A DNA stretch of 64,000 nucleotides from Gilvirhabdus luticola (lineage in GTDB: Bacteria; Bacteroidota; Bacteroidia; Flavobacteriales; Flavobacteriaceae): NCBI RefSeq assembly GCF_032583975.1, contig NZ_JAWHTF010000001.1. The stretch is one strand, 5' to 3'. The notes beneath the pieces were generated by a model. It was given only the letters and a program-made list of their open reading frames with translations. It did not search any database and was not told where the DNA came from. Below, piece after piece: positions 42,004 through 52,336 of the stretch. Position 1 is the first letter of the stretch. The number at the start of each line of letters is the position of its first letter. The translations under genes were made by a program, and so were the position numbers.

Positions 42004-42663
42004 ATGACTAAAAAAGGATTTATATTTGACCTCGACGGTGTTATTGTAGATACAGCTAAGTATCACTTTGTAGCTTGGAAAAAACTAGCTAAAAGCATTG
42101 GAATAGATTTTACTGAAGAACAAAACGAACAACTTAAAGGCGTTAGCCGGGTTAAATCATTAGAGAAAATTTTGGAATGGGGACAAAAAAATCTTTCTAA
42201 AGAAGATTTCAACCATCTTATGACGCAAAAAAATAAAGACTATTTGAGTTATATAAATCAAATGGACGAAAATGAAATTTTACCAGATGTCCCGAAGATA
42301 TTGAATTATTTAATAGAAGAAAAACAAGGTATTGCTTTAGGTTCAGCTAGCAAAAATGCTGTAGCCATATTAGAAAGAGTGAAACTCATTGATAAATTTC
42401 AAGCTATTATAGATGGTAATGGTGTCACAAAAGGAAAACCTAATCCCGAAGTCTTCCTAAAAGCCAAAGAAAAGCTGAATATAAAACCAGAGGATTGTAT
42501 TGTTTTTGAAGATGCCATTGCTGGTATTCAAGCAGCCAATTCAGCGAATATGACCACCATTGGCATTGGAGATAAAGATATATTAAAAGAAGCAGATTAT
42601 GTGTTCAAGGATTTTACACAAATCTCAACCGAATTTATAAATGAATTGATAAAAAAAGATTAA
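42004..42663 (+). CDS. pgmB: Beta-phosphoglucomutase
   Basis: From ATG 42004 the product is 219 residues, a HAD-superfamily beta-phosphoglucomutase. The nucleophile Asp9 and acid/base Asp11 lie in FDLDGVIVDT, the cap domain has GVSRVKSLEKIL, motif II is LGSASKNA, and GKPNPEVFLKA and VFEDAIAGIQAA follow. It turns beta-glucose 1-phosphate into glucose 6-phosphate. An in-frame TTG at 41995, immediately after the MFS stop, would add only three residues and is less likely. The next gene, maltose phosphorylase, supplies its substrate and begins 1 base after the stop. Confidence 0.94.
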   Translation: MTKKGFIFDLDGVIVDTAKYHFVAWKKLAKSIGIDFTEEQNEQLKGVSRVKSLEKILEWGQKNLSKEDFNHLMTQKNKDYLSYINQMDENEILPDVPKILNYLIEEKQGIALGSASKNAVAILERVKLIDKFQAIIDGNGVTKGKPNPEVFLKAKEKLNIKPEDCIVFEDAIAGIQAANSANMTTIGIGDKDILKEADYVFKDFTQISTEFINELIKKD

Positions 42664-42664
42664 A

Positions 42665-44971
42665 ATGAACCAAGATTATATTAAACCAGATAATTGGTCA
42701 ATCATTGAAGAAGGATTTGATGCAGGTAGAGTAGAATCTTCAGAAAGCTTATTTAGTATTGGTAATGGAGCCATGGGGCAACGTGCTAATTTTGAAGAAC
42801 ATTATTCTGGATCAACCTTTCAAGGCAGCTATATAGCAGGTGTTTATTATCCTGACAAAACAAGAGTAGGTTGGTGGAAAAATGGCTATCCAGAATATTT
42901 TGCAAAAGTAATTAACGCACCAAACTGGATTGGAATTAATATTACTATCAATGGAGAACAACTGGATTTATATTCCTGTAAAAAAGTAGAAAACTTCAGA
43001 AGAGAACTCAATATGAAAGAAGGATGGTTGTCTCGTACATTTACTGCAATCCTTCAGAATAATGTAGAAATTAGTGTCCAAACCAAACGATTTTTAAGTC
43101 TTGAGTTGGATGAGATTGGAGCCATTGAGTATTCAATTAAACCTTTGAATTCTGATGCGGACATTTGCGTTGAACCATATTTAGATTCTGGCGTTACAAA
43201 TGAAGACACTAATTGGGACGACAAATTTTGGAATACAACAAATGTTAGCCATAATGATGACCAGGCTTTTATAGAAGCACATACTATGAAAACGCATTTT
43301 CATACATGTACCTATATGCAATCACAGTTTTTAATTAATGATACGGCAGTAAATCTGGCTCCTGAAATTTTTAAGAATGAAACTAAAATAGCCTTTCAGT
43401 ATTCTGCCTCAATTAAGAAAAATGATACGTTTACTATTCAAAAGTTTGGAGGCTATGTGGTTGATAGGAATCATGACAAAAATCAATTAAAAGAAGCAGC
43501 AAAGAATGTATTGTCAAAAGCCACTTCAAAAGGATTTGAAGGTCTGTTAAAAATGCAAAAAAATGCTTGGGCAAGCATTTGGGAAATGGCAGATATAACG
43601 ATTGATGGAGACATCAAAGCCCAACAAGGCATTAGGTTTAACATTTTTCATTTAAATCAAACATATTTAGGCAAAGATTCAACCTTAAATATTGGACCAA
43701 AAGGATTTACTGGTGAAAAATATGGAGGTAGCACCTATTGGGATACAGAAGCGTATTGTATTCCATTTTATATGGCAACTAAAGATCAAAATGTTGCCAG
43801 AAGCTTATTAGAATATCGTCATAAACATTTAGAAAAAGCTATTGAAAACGCTCAAAAATTAGGTTTTACAAACGGAGCAGCTTTGTACCCAATGGTGACC
43901 ATGAATGGAGAAGAATGTCATAATGAATGGGAAATTACATTTGAAGAAATACATCGTAACGGAGCCATTGCATTTGCTATTTACAATTATTATCGATTTA
44001 CAAATGACTACAGTTATATAGTTGAAAAAGGACTAGAAGTGCTTATAGGTATTGCACGCTTTTGGAATCAAAGAGCTACATTTTCTAAAGCCAAAGATAA
44101 GTTTGTTATACTAGGTGTGACTGGACCAAATGAATATGAGAATAATGTAAATAATAATTTTTACACCAATTATATAGCAAAGTGGTGCATTGATTATACA
44201 TTAGATAATATCCATAAGATTGAAAATGAATATGGAGAAGATTATAAGAGAATTACTAATATTACCAATATAGAGAATGACGAGTTGAATCAATGGAAAA
44301 AAGTTGCTGATAACATGTATTTTCCTTTTGATACAAAAAGAAATATCTTTCTTCAGCAAGATGGATTTTTAGATAAAGAATTAATTACCGTTAAAGATTT
44401 ACCAAAAGACCAGAGACCAATTAATCAAAAATGGTCTTGGGACAGAATTTTGCGTTCACCATACATAAAACAGGCAGACACCCTACAAGGGTTTTACTTT
44501 TTTGAAGATCACTTTACATCTGAAGAGTTAGAGCGACATTTCGATTTCTATGAGCCATTTACAGTTCATGAAAGTTCTTTATCTCCTTGTGTTCATAGTA
44601 TTCAGGCTGCGAAGTTAGATAGGATGGATCAAGCTTATGAATTCTATTTAAGGACATCTAGACTAGACCTTGACGATTACAACAAAGAAGTACATGAAGG
44701 TTTGCATATTACATCTATGGCTGGGACGTGGATGAGTGTTGTTGAAGGATTTGGTGGTATGCGAATTAAAAATAATATGCTTTCTTTTGAACCTAAAATC
44801 CCTGATTTATGGAATGGTTACTCATTTAAAATTAACTTTAGAAACCAAATTTTAAAAGTTGTTGTAAATCAAAACGAAACATATTTTCAACTCAACGGAA
44901 CTGAAGATTTACAAATCTTGGTTAACGGCAAAAAGGTGAATATAACTCCAAATAACCTTGTTAAAGTTTAA
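42665..44971 (+). CDS. mapA: GH65 maltose phosphorylase
   Basis: This 768-residue cytoplasmic GH65 enzyme splits maltose with phosphate to glucose and beta-glucose 1-phosphate. It has an N-terminal beta-sandwich (about 1-270), a linker and an (alpha/alpha)6 barrel (about 320-690). The barrel carries the substrate motif STYWDTEAYCIPFY near 356-369 and the catalytic-acid motif NGEECHNEWEITFEEIHRN at 414-432, and a C-terminal beta domain follows. Adjacent pgmB, 1 base upstream, uses its product. Kojibiose or trehalose phosphorylase belong to the same family, but the surrounding starch genes favour maltose. Confidence 0.92.
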   Translation: MNQDYIKPDNWSIIEEGFDAGRVESSESLFSIGNGAMGQRANFEEHYSGSTFQGSYIAGVYYPDKTRVGWWKNGYPEYFAKVINAPNWIGINITINGEQLDLYSCKKVENFRRELNMKEGWLSRTFTAILQNNVEISVQTKRFLSLELDEIGAIEYSIKPLNSDADICVEPYLDSGVTNEDTNWDDKFWNTTNVSHNDDQAFIEAHTMKTHFHTCTYMQSQFLINDTAVNLAPEIFKNETKIAFQYSASIKKNDTFTIQKFGGYVVDRNHDKNQLKEAAKNVLSKATSKGFEGLLKMQKNAWASIWEMADITIDGDIKAQQGIRFNIFHLNQTYLGKDSTLNIGPKGFTGEKYGGSTYWDTEAYCIPFYMATKDQNVARSLLEYRHKHLEKAIENAQKLGFTNGAALYPMVTMNGEECHNEWEITFEEIHRNGAIAFAIYNYYRFTNDYSYIVEKGLEVLIGIARFWNQRATFSKAKDKFVILGVTGPNEYENNVNNNFYTNYIAKWCIDYTLDNIHKIENEYGEDYKRITNITNIENDELNQWKKVADNMYFPFDTKRNIFLQQDGFLDKELITVKDLPKDQRPINQKWSWDRILRSPYIKQADTLQGFYFFEDHFTSEELERHFDFYEPFTVHESSLSPCVHSIQAAKLDRMDQAYEFYLRTSRLDLDDYNKEVHEGLHITSMAGTWMSVVEGFGGMRIKNNMLSFEPKIPDLWNGYSFKINFRNQILKVVVNQNETYFQLNGTEDLQILVNGKKVNITPNNLVKV

Positions 44972-44974
44972 AAA

Positions 44975-46915
44975 ATGAAAAATATTGTTTTAGCGCTAAT
45001 ATGTGTTACACTATTTGTAGCTTGCAAGCAACAAGAAGAAAATACAGATCAGGATGTAGCTCAAGAAGTTAAAATATCTAATACTTCTTTAGACAGAGTT
45101 GAACCACCTAATTGGTGGATTGGTTTGAAGGACAAATCACTCCAATTATTAGTTAAAGAAGATAATATTGGAAACTCAACTCCAAATATATCTTATGCTG
45201 GAGTTACAATTGATAAAGTTCATAAAGCCGATAGTCCGAACTATTTATTTATTGATTTTACAATTTCAGAGAACACTAAAGCAGGTAAATTTGATATTGT
45301 TTTTAAATATGAAGATGGCGCAGAAAAAAGACATACTTATGAGTTAAAAGAAAAAATAAAACCATCTGAAGAATTCATAGGTTTCAATAGTTCTGACGCT
45401 ATATTTCTAATAACGCCAGACCGTTTTGCAAATGGAGATGAGTCAAATGATATAGTTGAAGGTTTAAACGAAACTAAAATTGATAGAACAGATGGTTACG
45501 CTAGGCATGGAGGTGATATTCAAGGAATAATTAACCACATTGATTATATACATGAATTGGGTTTTACATCTGTTTGGCCAACGCCAGTTTTAACGAATGA
45601 TATGCACATAGGGTCGTATCATGGATATGCAATTACAGACTATTATCAAGTAGATCCTCGTTTTGGAACGATGGATGATTATAAAAACCTTGCTATTAAA
45701 TTAAGAGATAAAGGTATAAGTCTCATCATGGATCAAGTTGCTAATCACTGCGGATTGGAACATTGGTGGATGAAAGATTTGCCTTTTAATGATTGGGTGA
45801 ATAATCAAAAATACTTTGAAGAAAATAAAGAAAATTGGAACAACAATACTGTCAAAAGATCTAATCATAGAAGAACTACAAATCAAGACATGTATGCTTC
45901 AGAAAGTGACAGAAGCGGAAATACAGATGGTTGGTTTGTTGCAACTATGCCAGATTTAAATCAACGTAATCCGTTCATGGCTAAATACATCATTCAAAAT
46001 AGTATTTGGTGGATTCAAACGTTAGAATTGGGTGGAATTAGACAAGATACATATCCATATCCAGACAAAAATTTTATGGCAGATTGGGCAGGAGCGATAA
46101 TGAATGAATATCCTGATTTCTCGATTGTTGGGGAAGAATGGAGTTATAACCCATTGTTGGTTGCTTATTGGCAAGCTGGAAACAAGAATAATGACGGGTA
46201 CGAGTCTAATTTAAAATCTACCATGGATTTCCCAATGATTAAAGCCATTAAAGAAGGCTTAAACGAAGAAGAATCATGGGACGAAGGCTTGGTTAAAATG
46301 TATGAAGGTTTAGCTAACGATTTCAATTATGCTAAACCGAATGATATCATGGTTTTTATGGATAATCATGATAAAAGTAGAGTATATACAGAGTTTGGAG
46401 AAGATATAATCAAAACCAAAATGGCAATGGGTTATATATTGTGTTTGCCGCGAATTGCACAAGTGTATTACGGCACAGAAATATTAATGAACGATACTGA
46501 AAATCCAGGGGACCATGGTTTAATAAGAACAGATTTTCCAGGAGGTTGGAAAGGAGATAAAGTCAATGCGTTTACCGGTGAAGGATTGACAGATGAACAA
46601 AAAAGTATGCAAGACTTCATGAAAAAAGTGTTGAATTACAGAAAATCCAGTAAAGCAATACACGAAGGTAAAACAGTACACTTTTCACCTTTTATGAGAA
46701 CTTATTTTTTGTTTAGAGTACTTAATGATGAAATTGTTGTGCATATAATAAACAAAAATGATTCACCAATTACTTTAGATTTAAATCGTTATGTTGAAAT
46801 AGGCTTACAAGGAAAATCCTTAAAAAATATTATTACAAACGAAACTTTTATTTGGAACGACTCCATTGAACTAAAAGAAAAAGGCAGCATCATACTAACA
46901 ACAAAATTAAATTAA
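44975..46915 (+). CDS. GH13 lipoprotein, SusA-like neopullulanase/cyclomaltodextrinase
   Basis: This 646-residue lipoprotein (signal ending TLFVAC, Cys17) has an N-terminal cyclomaltodextrinase-type Ig-like domain (about 35-125, starting VEPPNWWIGL) and a GH13 barrel from about 138. The nucleophile is Asp358 in GGIRQDTYPY, the acid/base Glu387 in IVGEEWSYNP and the third acid Asp466 in MDNHDKSRV. HCGLEHWWMKDLP is characteristic of the neopullulanase-type subfamily. Lipidation places it at an envelope membrane, probably facing the periplasm, where it cuts imported oligosaccharides to maltose. It follows the GH65 gene by 3 bases. Confidence 0.92.
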   Translation: MKNIVLALICVTLFVACKQQEENTDQDVAQEVKISNTSLDRVEPPNWWIGLKDKSLQLLVKEDNIGNSTPNISYAGVTIDKVHKADSPNYLFIDFTISENTKAGKFDIVFKYEDGAEKRHTYELKEKIKPSEEFIGFNSSDAIFLITPDRFANGDESNDIVEGLNETKIDRTDGYARHGGDIQGIINHIDYIHELGFTSVWPTPVLTNDMHIGSYHGYAITDYYQVDPRFGTMDDYKNLAIKLRDKGISLIMDQVANHCGLEHWWMKDLPFNDWVNNQKYFEENKENWNNNTVKRSNHRRTTNQDMYASESDRSGNTDGWFVATMPDLNQRNPFMAKYIIQNSIWWIQTLELGGIRQDTYPYPDKNFMADWAGAIMNEYPDFSIVGEEWSYNPLLVAYWQAGNKNNDGYESNLKSTMDFPMIKAIKEGLNEEESWDEGLVKMYEGLANDFNYAKPNDIMVFMDNHDKSRVYTEFGEDIIKTKMAMGYILCLPRIAQVYYGTEILMNDTENPGDHGLIRTDFPGGWKGDKVNAFTGEGLTDEQKSMQDFMKKVLNYRKSSKAIHEGKTVHFSPFMRTYFLFRVLNDEIVVHIINKNDSPITLDLNRYVEIGLQGKSLKNIITNETFIWNDSIELKEKGSIILTTKLN

Positions 46916-46920
46916 TGTAT

Positions 46921-46942
46921 CTCACTGAACTTGTCGAAGTGC
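46921..46942. repeat. Possible copy of a dispersed flavobacterial intergenic repeat
   Basis: CACTGAACTTGTCGAAGTGC at 46923-46942, in the 48 bases between two operon genes, closely resembles a short element that I recall as frequent between genes in Bacteroidota (consensus-like CACTGAGCTTGTCGAAGTG). It has a small internal inverted repeat ACTT-GTCG-AAGT. The identification relies on memory of the element, not on a second copy in this window. Confidence 0.4.
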
Positions 46943-46963
46943 AATCGAGAGGTTTAACTAAAT

Positions 46964-49900
46964 ATGAAACAACTGATTTACATACTATTTGTTCTACTTT
47001 ATCAAACTGCGTTTGCTCAAGTTACTTTTATAGTTAGTGAATTACCTGAAAACACATCAGAAAATGCGTCAATTTATATTTCAGGAGATTTTGAAGGCTG
47101 GTCTGGAGGACAAGATTCTTATAAGTTAGTTAAAAAAGATGGCTTATACAGTATTACAATTCATGATCTAAAAGGCACGATTAACTTTAAGTTTACACAA
47201 GGTTCTTGGGATACTGTAGAACTAGATCTTGAGGGAAATCAAATTGATAATCGTAGTTACACTATTAAAAAATCAAACGATACTGTAAAGGTCAAAATTT
47301 TAATTTGGGATAAAAGTAGTGGCGGTGTACAATCAACAAAAGCAAATAATGTTTTTGTGTTATCTGAAGAATTTGAAATCCCACAATTAAAGCGAAAACG
47401 TAGAGTTTGGATATATTTACCACCAAACTACAAAACTTCTAATCAATCTTTTCCAGTTGTCTATATGCACGATGGTCAAAATCTTTTTGACAACAGTTCA
47501 TTATTTTCAGGTGAATGGGAAGTTGATGAAACGCTTAACAACTTATTTAAAGAAGAAAGTTTCAGTGTCATTGTTGTTGGAATTGATAATGGAGGCGATA
47601 AGAGATTAGATGAATACTCACCTTGGTCTAACGAGAAATATGGCGGTGGAGAAGGTGATGAGTATCTTGAATTCATTGTTGAAACATTAAAACCATTTAT
47701 TGATTCGCAGTATAATACATTAACAGATAAAGCAAATACAGCCATTATTGGTAGCTCAATGGGCGGTCTTATTTCGCATTATGCAGGATTAAAATACCCA
47801 AGCGTCTTTGGTAAAGTTGGCGTGTATTCTCCAGCGTTTTGGTTTGCTCCAGAAATGATTGATTTTTCTAAAACGCATGGAAATATTCAAGATACAAAAA
47901 TGTATTTTTTAGCTGGAGGGAAAGAAGGTGGTAATACAACTTTTGAAGAAATTAATCAGACAGTAAAAGATATGAATAACATTATTGATATCTTAAAAGG
48001 TCAAGAATTTCCTCCTGAAAATATCCAATCCAAATTAGTACCTGAAGGAAAACATAACGAAGCGCTTTGGAGAAATAGTTTTGAAGAAACTATGCGTTGG
48101 TTGTTTCCAGAAGCTATTAAGAAAAGAGAGTTTATTAATGCTTATCTAACTGAAGATAATCAAGTGATTGTTGAAGTTTCTGATGGAAATTATTTAATTC
48201 AGTTTTATAATTCTAAAATTGTAGAAACATCATTTATTCCAAACGGAGAAAAATTTAATAAAAATTCACACGCTGTCATTTTAGAACCAACCTTCGAGTC
48301 TCATGAATTTATTGATGAAGGCAATATGGCTACATTTAAAACTTCAGGAATAACGGTTAAGATTCAAAAAGAGCCTTTTCATATATCATATTTGCATAAA
48401 GGAACTGAATTAACATCTGAACGAAATGGCTATCAAAAAAACGATGAATTTGAAACCATACAATTCAATTTGAATGAAGATGAAGTTTTGTATGGTGGTG
48501 GAGCAAGAGCTCTTGGAATGAATCGTCGTGGCAACCGTTTAGAACTTTACAATAAAGCCGATTATGGTTATGAAACATACAGCGATTTACTGAATTTCAC
48601 ATTGCCAATAGTTTTGTCTTCAAACCAATATATGATTCATTTTGATAATGCGCCAATTGGCTTTTTAGATTTAGACAGTAAAAAAGACAATACACTTACT
48701 TACGAAACTATTTCTGGACGAAAAACTTATCAAGTTATTGTAGGTGATTCTTGGCATGATTTAATAGATAACTATACAAATTTAACTGGAAAGCAACCTA
48801 TGCCACCACGTTGGGCTTTGGGTAATTTCTGTAGTAGATTTGGGTATCATTCACAACGCGAGACAATAGAAACAATTAATAAATTTAAGAAAGAAAAAAT
48901 TCCAGTTGATGGTATTATACTTGATTTATACTGGTTTGGAAAAACAATACAAGGAACCATGGGGAATCTTGAATTTTATAGAGATTCATTTCCAAATCCG
49001 AAGCAAATGATAAAGGATTTAAAAGATAATAATGTTGAAACTATTCTTATCACAGAACCCTTTATTTTAACTACTTCAAAGCGGTGGGAAGAAGCAGTGA
49101 ATAAAGATGTTTTAGCAAAAGATTCAATAGGAAACCCATTTAAGTACGATTTCTATTTCGGAAATACGGGTTTAATTGACATCTATAGTGAAAAAGGAAA
49201 TAATTGGTTTAAAGATATTTATAAAGATTTATCTGAATTGGGTGTTACCGGATTTTGGGGTGATTTAGGTGAGCCAGAAGTGCATCCAAAAAATCTGATT
49301 CACGCTATGGGAACAGCAGACGAAGTACACAATATTTATGGGCATGATTGGGCAAAATTAGTTAATGAGGCTTACCATGAAGTATTACCAAACCAAAGAC
49401 CCTTTATATTAATGAGGGCTGGCTATTCTGGGTCTCAACGATTTGGTTTAATACCTTGGTCTGGTGATGTGAATAGAACTTGGGGCGGTTTGCAAAGTCA
49501 AACAGAAATTGCCTTACAAATGGGTATGCAAGGATTAAGTTATATGCATTCTGATTTGGGCGGATTTGCTGGCGCAAATCCTGACAACGAGCTCTATAAG
49601 CGTTGGTTACAATATGGTGTCTTTCAGCCTATTTACAGGCCACATGCACAAGAAGAAGTGCCAAGTGAACCTGTGTTTAGAGAGGAAAGTACAAAACAAA
49701 ATGCTAAAAAATCTATAGAGCTACGCTATAAATTACTACCGTATAATTATTCACTTGCTTTTGAGAATAATCAAAAGGGAACACCTTTGATGCGACCTTT
49801 ATTTTTTGAAGAGTTTGATAATAAATCGCTGCAAACAAATATGTCAACATATTTATGGGGGAATGATTTTTTAATAACCCCAATAGTGAATTCAGGCGTA

Positions 49901-50443
49901 AAAGAAAAAGAAGTGTATTTCCCAAAAAATAATATCTGGTTCGATTTTTATACTGATGAAAAAGTGGTTGGAGGACAAACAAAAACTGTATTGGTAAACA
50001 AAGAAAATATACCAACTTTTGTTCGTGCAGGAGCCATTATTCCTATGGCAAAACCAATGCAATCTACAAAAGAGTATGCTGGTAATGAATTGGTTATTCA
50101 TTACTATTTTGACGAATCTATTAAAGAAAGTGTATATGAACTATATAATGACGACGGATTGACAAACCAAGCTTTTGAAAAGGGACAATATGAGCTTTTA
50201 GAATTTGAATTCGAACTAGAAAAAGACATTTTAGAAATTGAATTTGAAGCAGAAACGGGTTCAGATTATCACACATCACAAAAGCAAATAGAAGTTGTTA
50301 TATATAATATAAAAGAAAAACCTAGACGCGTTAAACAGGACGGAAAAAAAATTGAGATGATTTGGGATACAAATACCAAAACATTAACGATTCCTTTTAT
50401 TTGGAACACAAAAAATGTGTCTGAATTTAAAATTGACCTATAA
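46964..50443 (+). CDS. CBM - esterase - GH31 alpha-glucosidase fusion
   Basis: This 1159-residue protein starts with a signal peptide (to about TAFAQ, residue 19). A CBM20/48-like domain (about 20-115, IYISGDFEGWSGGQDSYKL) follows, then an esterase-D-like alpha/beta hydrolase (about 128-385) with Ser265 in IGSSMGG and His364 in EGKHNEALW. The GH31 alpha-glucosidase occupies about 400-1159. Its nucleophile is Asp767 in GFWGDLGEPE and its acid/base Asp835 in WSGDVNRTWGG. It should release glucose from maltodextrin ends in the periplasm. The esterase part suggests removal of acyl groups from substituted glucans, or may serve as a scaffold. Operon neighbours are GH13 enzymes on both sides. Confidence 0.88.
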   Translation: MKQLIYILFVLLYQTAFAQVTFIVSELPENTSENASIYISGDFEGWSGGQDSYKLVKKDGLYSITIHDLKGTINFKFTQGSWDTVELDLEGNQIDNRSYTIKKSNDTVKVKILIWDKSSGGVQSTKANNVFVLSEEFEIPQLKRKRRVWIYLPPNYKTSNQSFPVVYMHDGQNLFDNSSLFSGEWEVDETLNNLFKEESFSVIVVGIDNGGDKRLDEYSPWSNEKYGGGEGDEYLEFIVETLKPFIDSQYNTLTDKANTAIIGSSMGGLISHYAGLKYPSVFGKVGVYSPAFWFAPEMIDFSKTHGNIQDTKMYFLAGGKEGGNTTFEEINQTVKDMNNIIDILKGQEFPPENIQSKLVPEGKHNEALWRNSFEETMRWLFPEAIKKREFINAYLTEDNQVIVEVSDGNYLIQFYNSKIVETSFIPNGEKFNKNSHAVILEPTFESHEFIDEGNMATFKTSGITVKIQKEPFHISYLHKGTELTSERNGYQKNDEFETIQFNLNEDEVLYGGGARALGMNRRGNRLELYNKADYGYETYSDLLNFTLPIVLSSNQYMIHFDNAPIGFLDLDSKKDNTLTYETISGRKTYQVIVGDSWHDLIDNYTNLTGKQPMPPRWALGNFCSRFGYHSQRETIETINKFKKEKIPVDGIILDLYWFGKTIQGTMGNLEFYRDSFPNPKQMIKDLKDNNVETILITEPFILTTSKRWEEAVNKDVLAKDSIGNPFKYDFYFGNTGLIDIYSEKGNNWFKDIYKDLSELGVTGFWGDLGEPEVHPKNLIHAMGTADEVHNIYGHDWAKLVNEAYHEVLPNQRPFILMRAGYSGSQRFGLIPWSGDVNRTWGGLQSQTEIALQMGMQGLSYMHSDLGGFAGANPDNELYKRWLQYGVFQPIYRPHAQEEVPSEPVFREESTKQNAKKSIELRYKLLPYNYSLAFENNQKGTPLMRPLFFEEFDNKSLQTNMSTYLWGNDFLITPIVNSGVKEKEVYFPKNNIWFDFYTDEKVVGGQTKTVLVNKENIPTFVRAGAIIPMAKPMQSTKEYAGNELVIHYYFDESIKESVYELYNDDGLTNQAFEKGQYELLEFEFELEKDILEIEFEAETGSDYHTSQKQIEVVIYNIKEKPRRVKQDGKKIEMIWDTNTKTLTIPFIWNTKNVSEFKIDL

Positions 50444-50454
50444 CAAGTTATCAA

Positions 50455-52332
50455 ATGAAAAAACAGCTTACATATCTTTTAATTACAGTAGTTGTAATGT
50501 TATTTAGTTGTAATAGATATAAAGAACCAGTCAGAGCACCTATATCATCAAAAAAACAAGCCAAAAAGGAAGTTATTTACCAAGTATTTACTAGGCTTTT
50601 TGGAAACTCAAATACAACTAATAAACCTTGGGGAACCATAGAGGAAAACGGTGTAGGAAAGTTTAACGACTTTACAAATAAAGCACTCAAAGAAATTAAA
50701 GATTTAGGAGTAACATATATCTGGTATACTGGTGTACCACATCATGATGTCATTACAGATTATACACAATTTGGTATTTCAAATGACGATCCAGATATTG
50801 TTAAAGGTCGAGCTGGCTCACCTTATGCCGTTAAAGATTATTATAATGTAAATCCAGATTTGGCATTGAATGTTGAGAATAGATTGGAAGAGTTTAAAGC
50901 GTTAATTGTTCGTACGCACAAAGCCGAAATGAAGGTCATAATTGATATTGTTCCTAATCATGTGGCTCGTAATTATAAAAGCTTAACAAATCCTGAAGGC
51001 GTTGAAGATTTTGGTGCTTCAGACGATACGTCGAAAACATATCATGTAAACAATAATTTTTATTACAACCCGGGAGAAGCATTTAAAGTACCAAAGTTTC
51101 TGAATGGATATTTGCCGCTAGGTGGTGAAAAGCACCCAATGTCTGATAAGAAATTTAAAGAAATTCCAGCAAAGTGGACAGGAAATGGCTCGCGTTTATC
51201 GCAGCCTAGTTTCCATGATTGGTACGAAACCGTAAAAGTAAATTATGGTATAAAACCAGATGGCACAAAAGATTTTGTTGAATTACCGAAAGGCTTTGAA
51301 AGTAAAGATTATAAAGCTCACTTCGAATTTTGGAATGACAAAATCGTTCCAAATTCTTGGGCAAAGTTTAGAGATATTGCATTATATTGGTTGGATTTTG
51401 GAGTTGATGGTTTCAGATATGATATGGCAGAAATGGTGCCAGTTGAGTTTTGGAGTTACATGAATTCAGCAATTAAAATGAAGAATCCTAATGCTTTTTT
51501 ATTGGCAGAAGTTTATAATCCTTCACTTTACAGAGATTATATTAAAAAAGGAAAAATGGATTATTTATACGACAAAGTTCAACTTTATGATACTTTGAAA
51601 CATGTGATGCAAGGTCATGGTAAAACAGATAATATTCCACCAATTCAAGAAGAATTGGCTGATATTGAACATCACATGCTTCATTTTCTAGAAAACCATG
51701 ATGAACAACGTATTGCGAGTTCTGATTTTGCAGGAAGTGCTCAAAAAGGAAAACCAGCAATGGTGGTTTCTTCAACAATAAGTACATCGCCAACGTTAGT
51801 ATATTTTGCACAAGAGTTAGGCGAACCAGGCGAAGAAGATTTAGGGTTTGGTGATCCAACACGTACATCAATTTTTGATTATGGTAGCGTGCCATGTATT
51901 GTAAAGTGGAGTAATAACAAGAATTTTGATGGAGGACAATCTACAGATCAGGAAAAAGAGTTGCGAGATTTTTATAAACGTTTATTAAATTTTACGATTA
52001 ACAGTTCTGCATTGGCTGAAAACTATCAAGATATTCATCATTTTAATCGCCAAAATACAAAAGGATACAACGATAAAGTATTGTCTTTTGTACGTTGGAG
52101 TGATGATGAAAAACTTATAATTATTTCTAATTTCAATGCTAAAGACACTTATAGTTTTGAGTTAGGCTTACCTAAATACATTGTTAAAAAATGGCGTTTA
52201 AATGATGGTGAATATATAGTAGAAGACCAATTGTACAATGTATTCACCCAAAATTTGAATGTCGAAAATGGTGAAGCTAAAATTTCTATAGAAATTAAAC
52301 CTTTAGAGTCATTTATTCTTAAAATAAAATAG
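50455..52332 (+). CDS. GH13 alpha-amylase-like lipoprotein
   Basis: This 625-residue lipoprotein (signal ending VMLFSC, Cys19) has a GH13 barrel from about residue 38, IYQVFTRLFGN. The nucleophile is Asp323 in GFRYDMAEM, the acid/base Glu352 in LLAEVYNP and the third acid Asp416 in LENHDEQR. A long insert between the first conserved region (DIVPNHVARNY) and the nucleophile sets it apart from the other GH13 products here. The C-terminal beta domain covers about 530-625. It probably cleaves maltodextrin at the cell surface or in the periplasm. It lies 11 bases after the GH31 fusion gene and 4 bases before the next GH13. Confidence 0.92.
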   Translation: MKKQLTYLLITVVVMLFSCNRYKEPVRAPISSKKQAKKEVIYQVFTRLFGNSNTTNKPWGTIEENGVGKFNDFTNKALKEIKDLGVTYIWYTGVPHHDVITDYTQFGISNDDPDIVKGRAGSPYAVKDYYNVNPDLALNVENRLEEFKALIVRTHKAEMKVIIDIVPNHVARNYKSLTNPEGVEDFGASDDTSKTYHVNNNFYYNPGEAFKVPKFLNGYLPLGGEKHPMSDKKFKEIPAKWTGNGSRLSQPSFHDWYETVKVNYGIKPDGTKDFVELPKGFESKDYKAHFEFWNDKIVPNSWAKFRDIALYWLDFGVDGFRYDMAEMVPVEFWSYMNSAIKMKNPNAFLLAEVYNPSLYRDYIKKGKMDYLYDKVQLYDTLKHVMQGHGKTDNIPPIQEELADIEHHMLHFLENHDEQRIASSDFAGSAQKGKPAMVVSSTISTSPTLVYFAQELGEPGEEDLGFGDPTRTSIFDYGSVPCIVKWSNNKNFDGGQSTDQEKELRDFYKRLLNFTINSSALAENYQDIHHFNRQNTKGYNDKVLSFVRWSDDEKLIIISNFNAKDTYSFELGLPKYIVKKWRLNDGEYIVEDQLYNVFTQNLNVENGEAKISIEIKPLESFILKIK

Positions 52333-52336
52333 TGAA

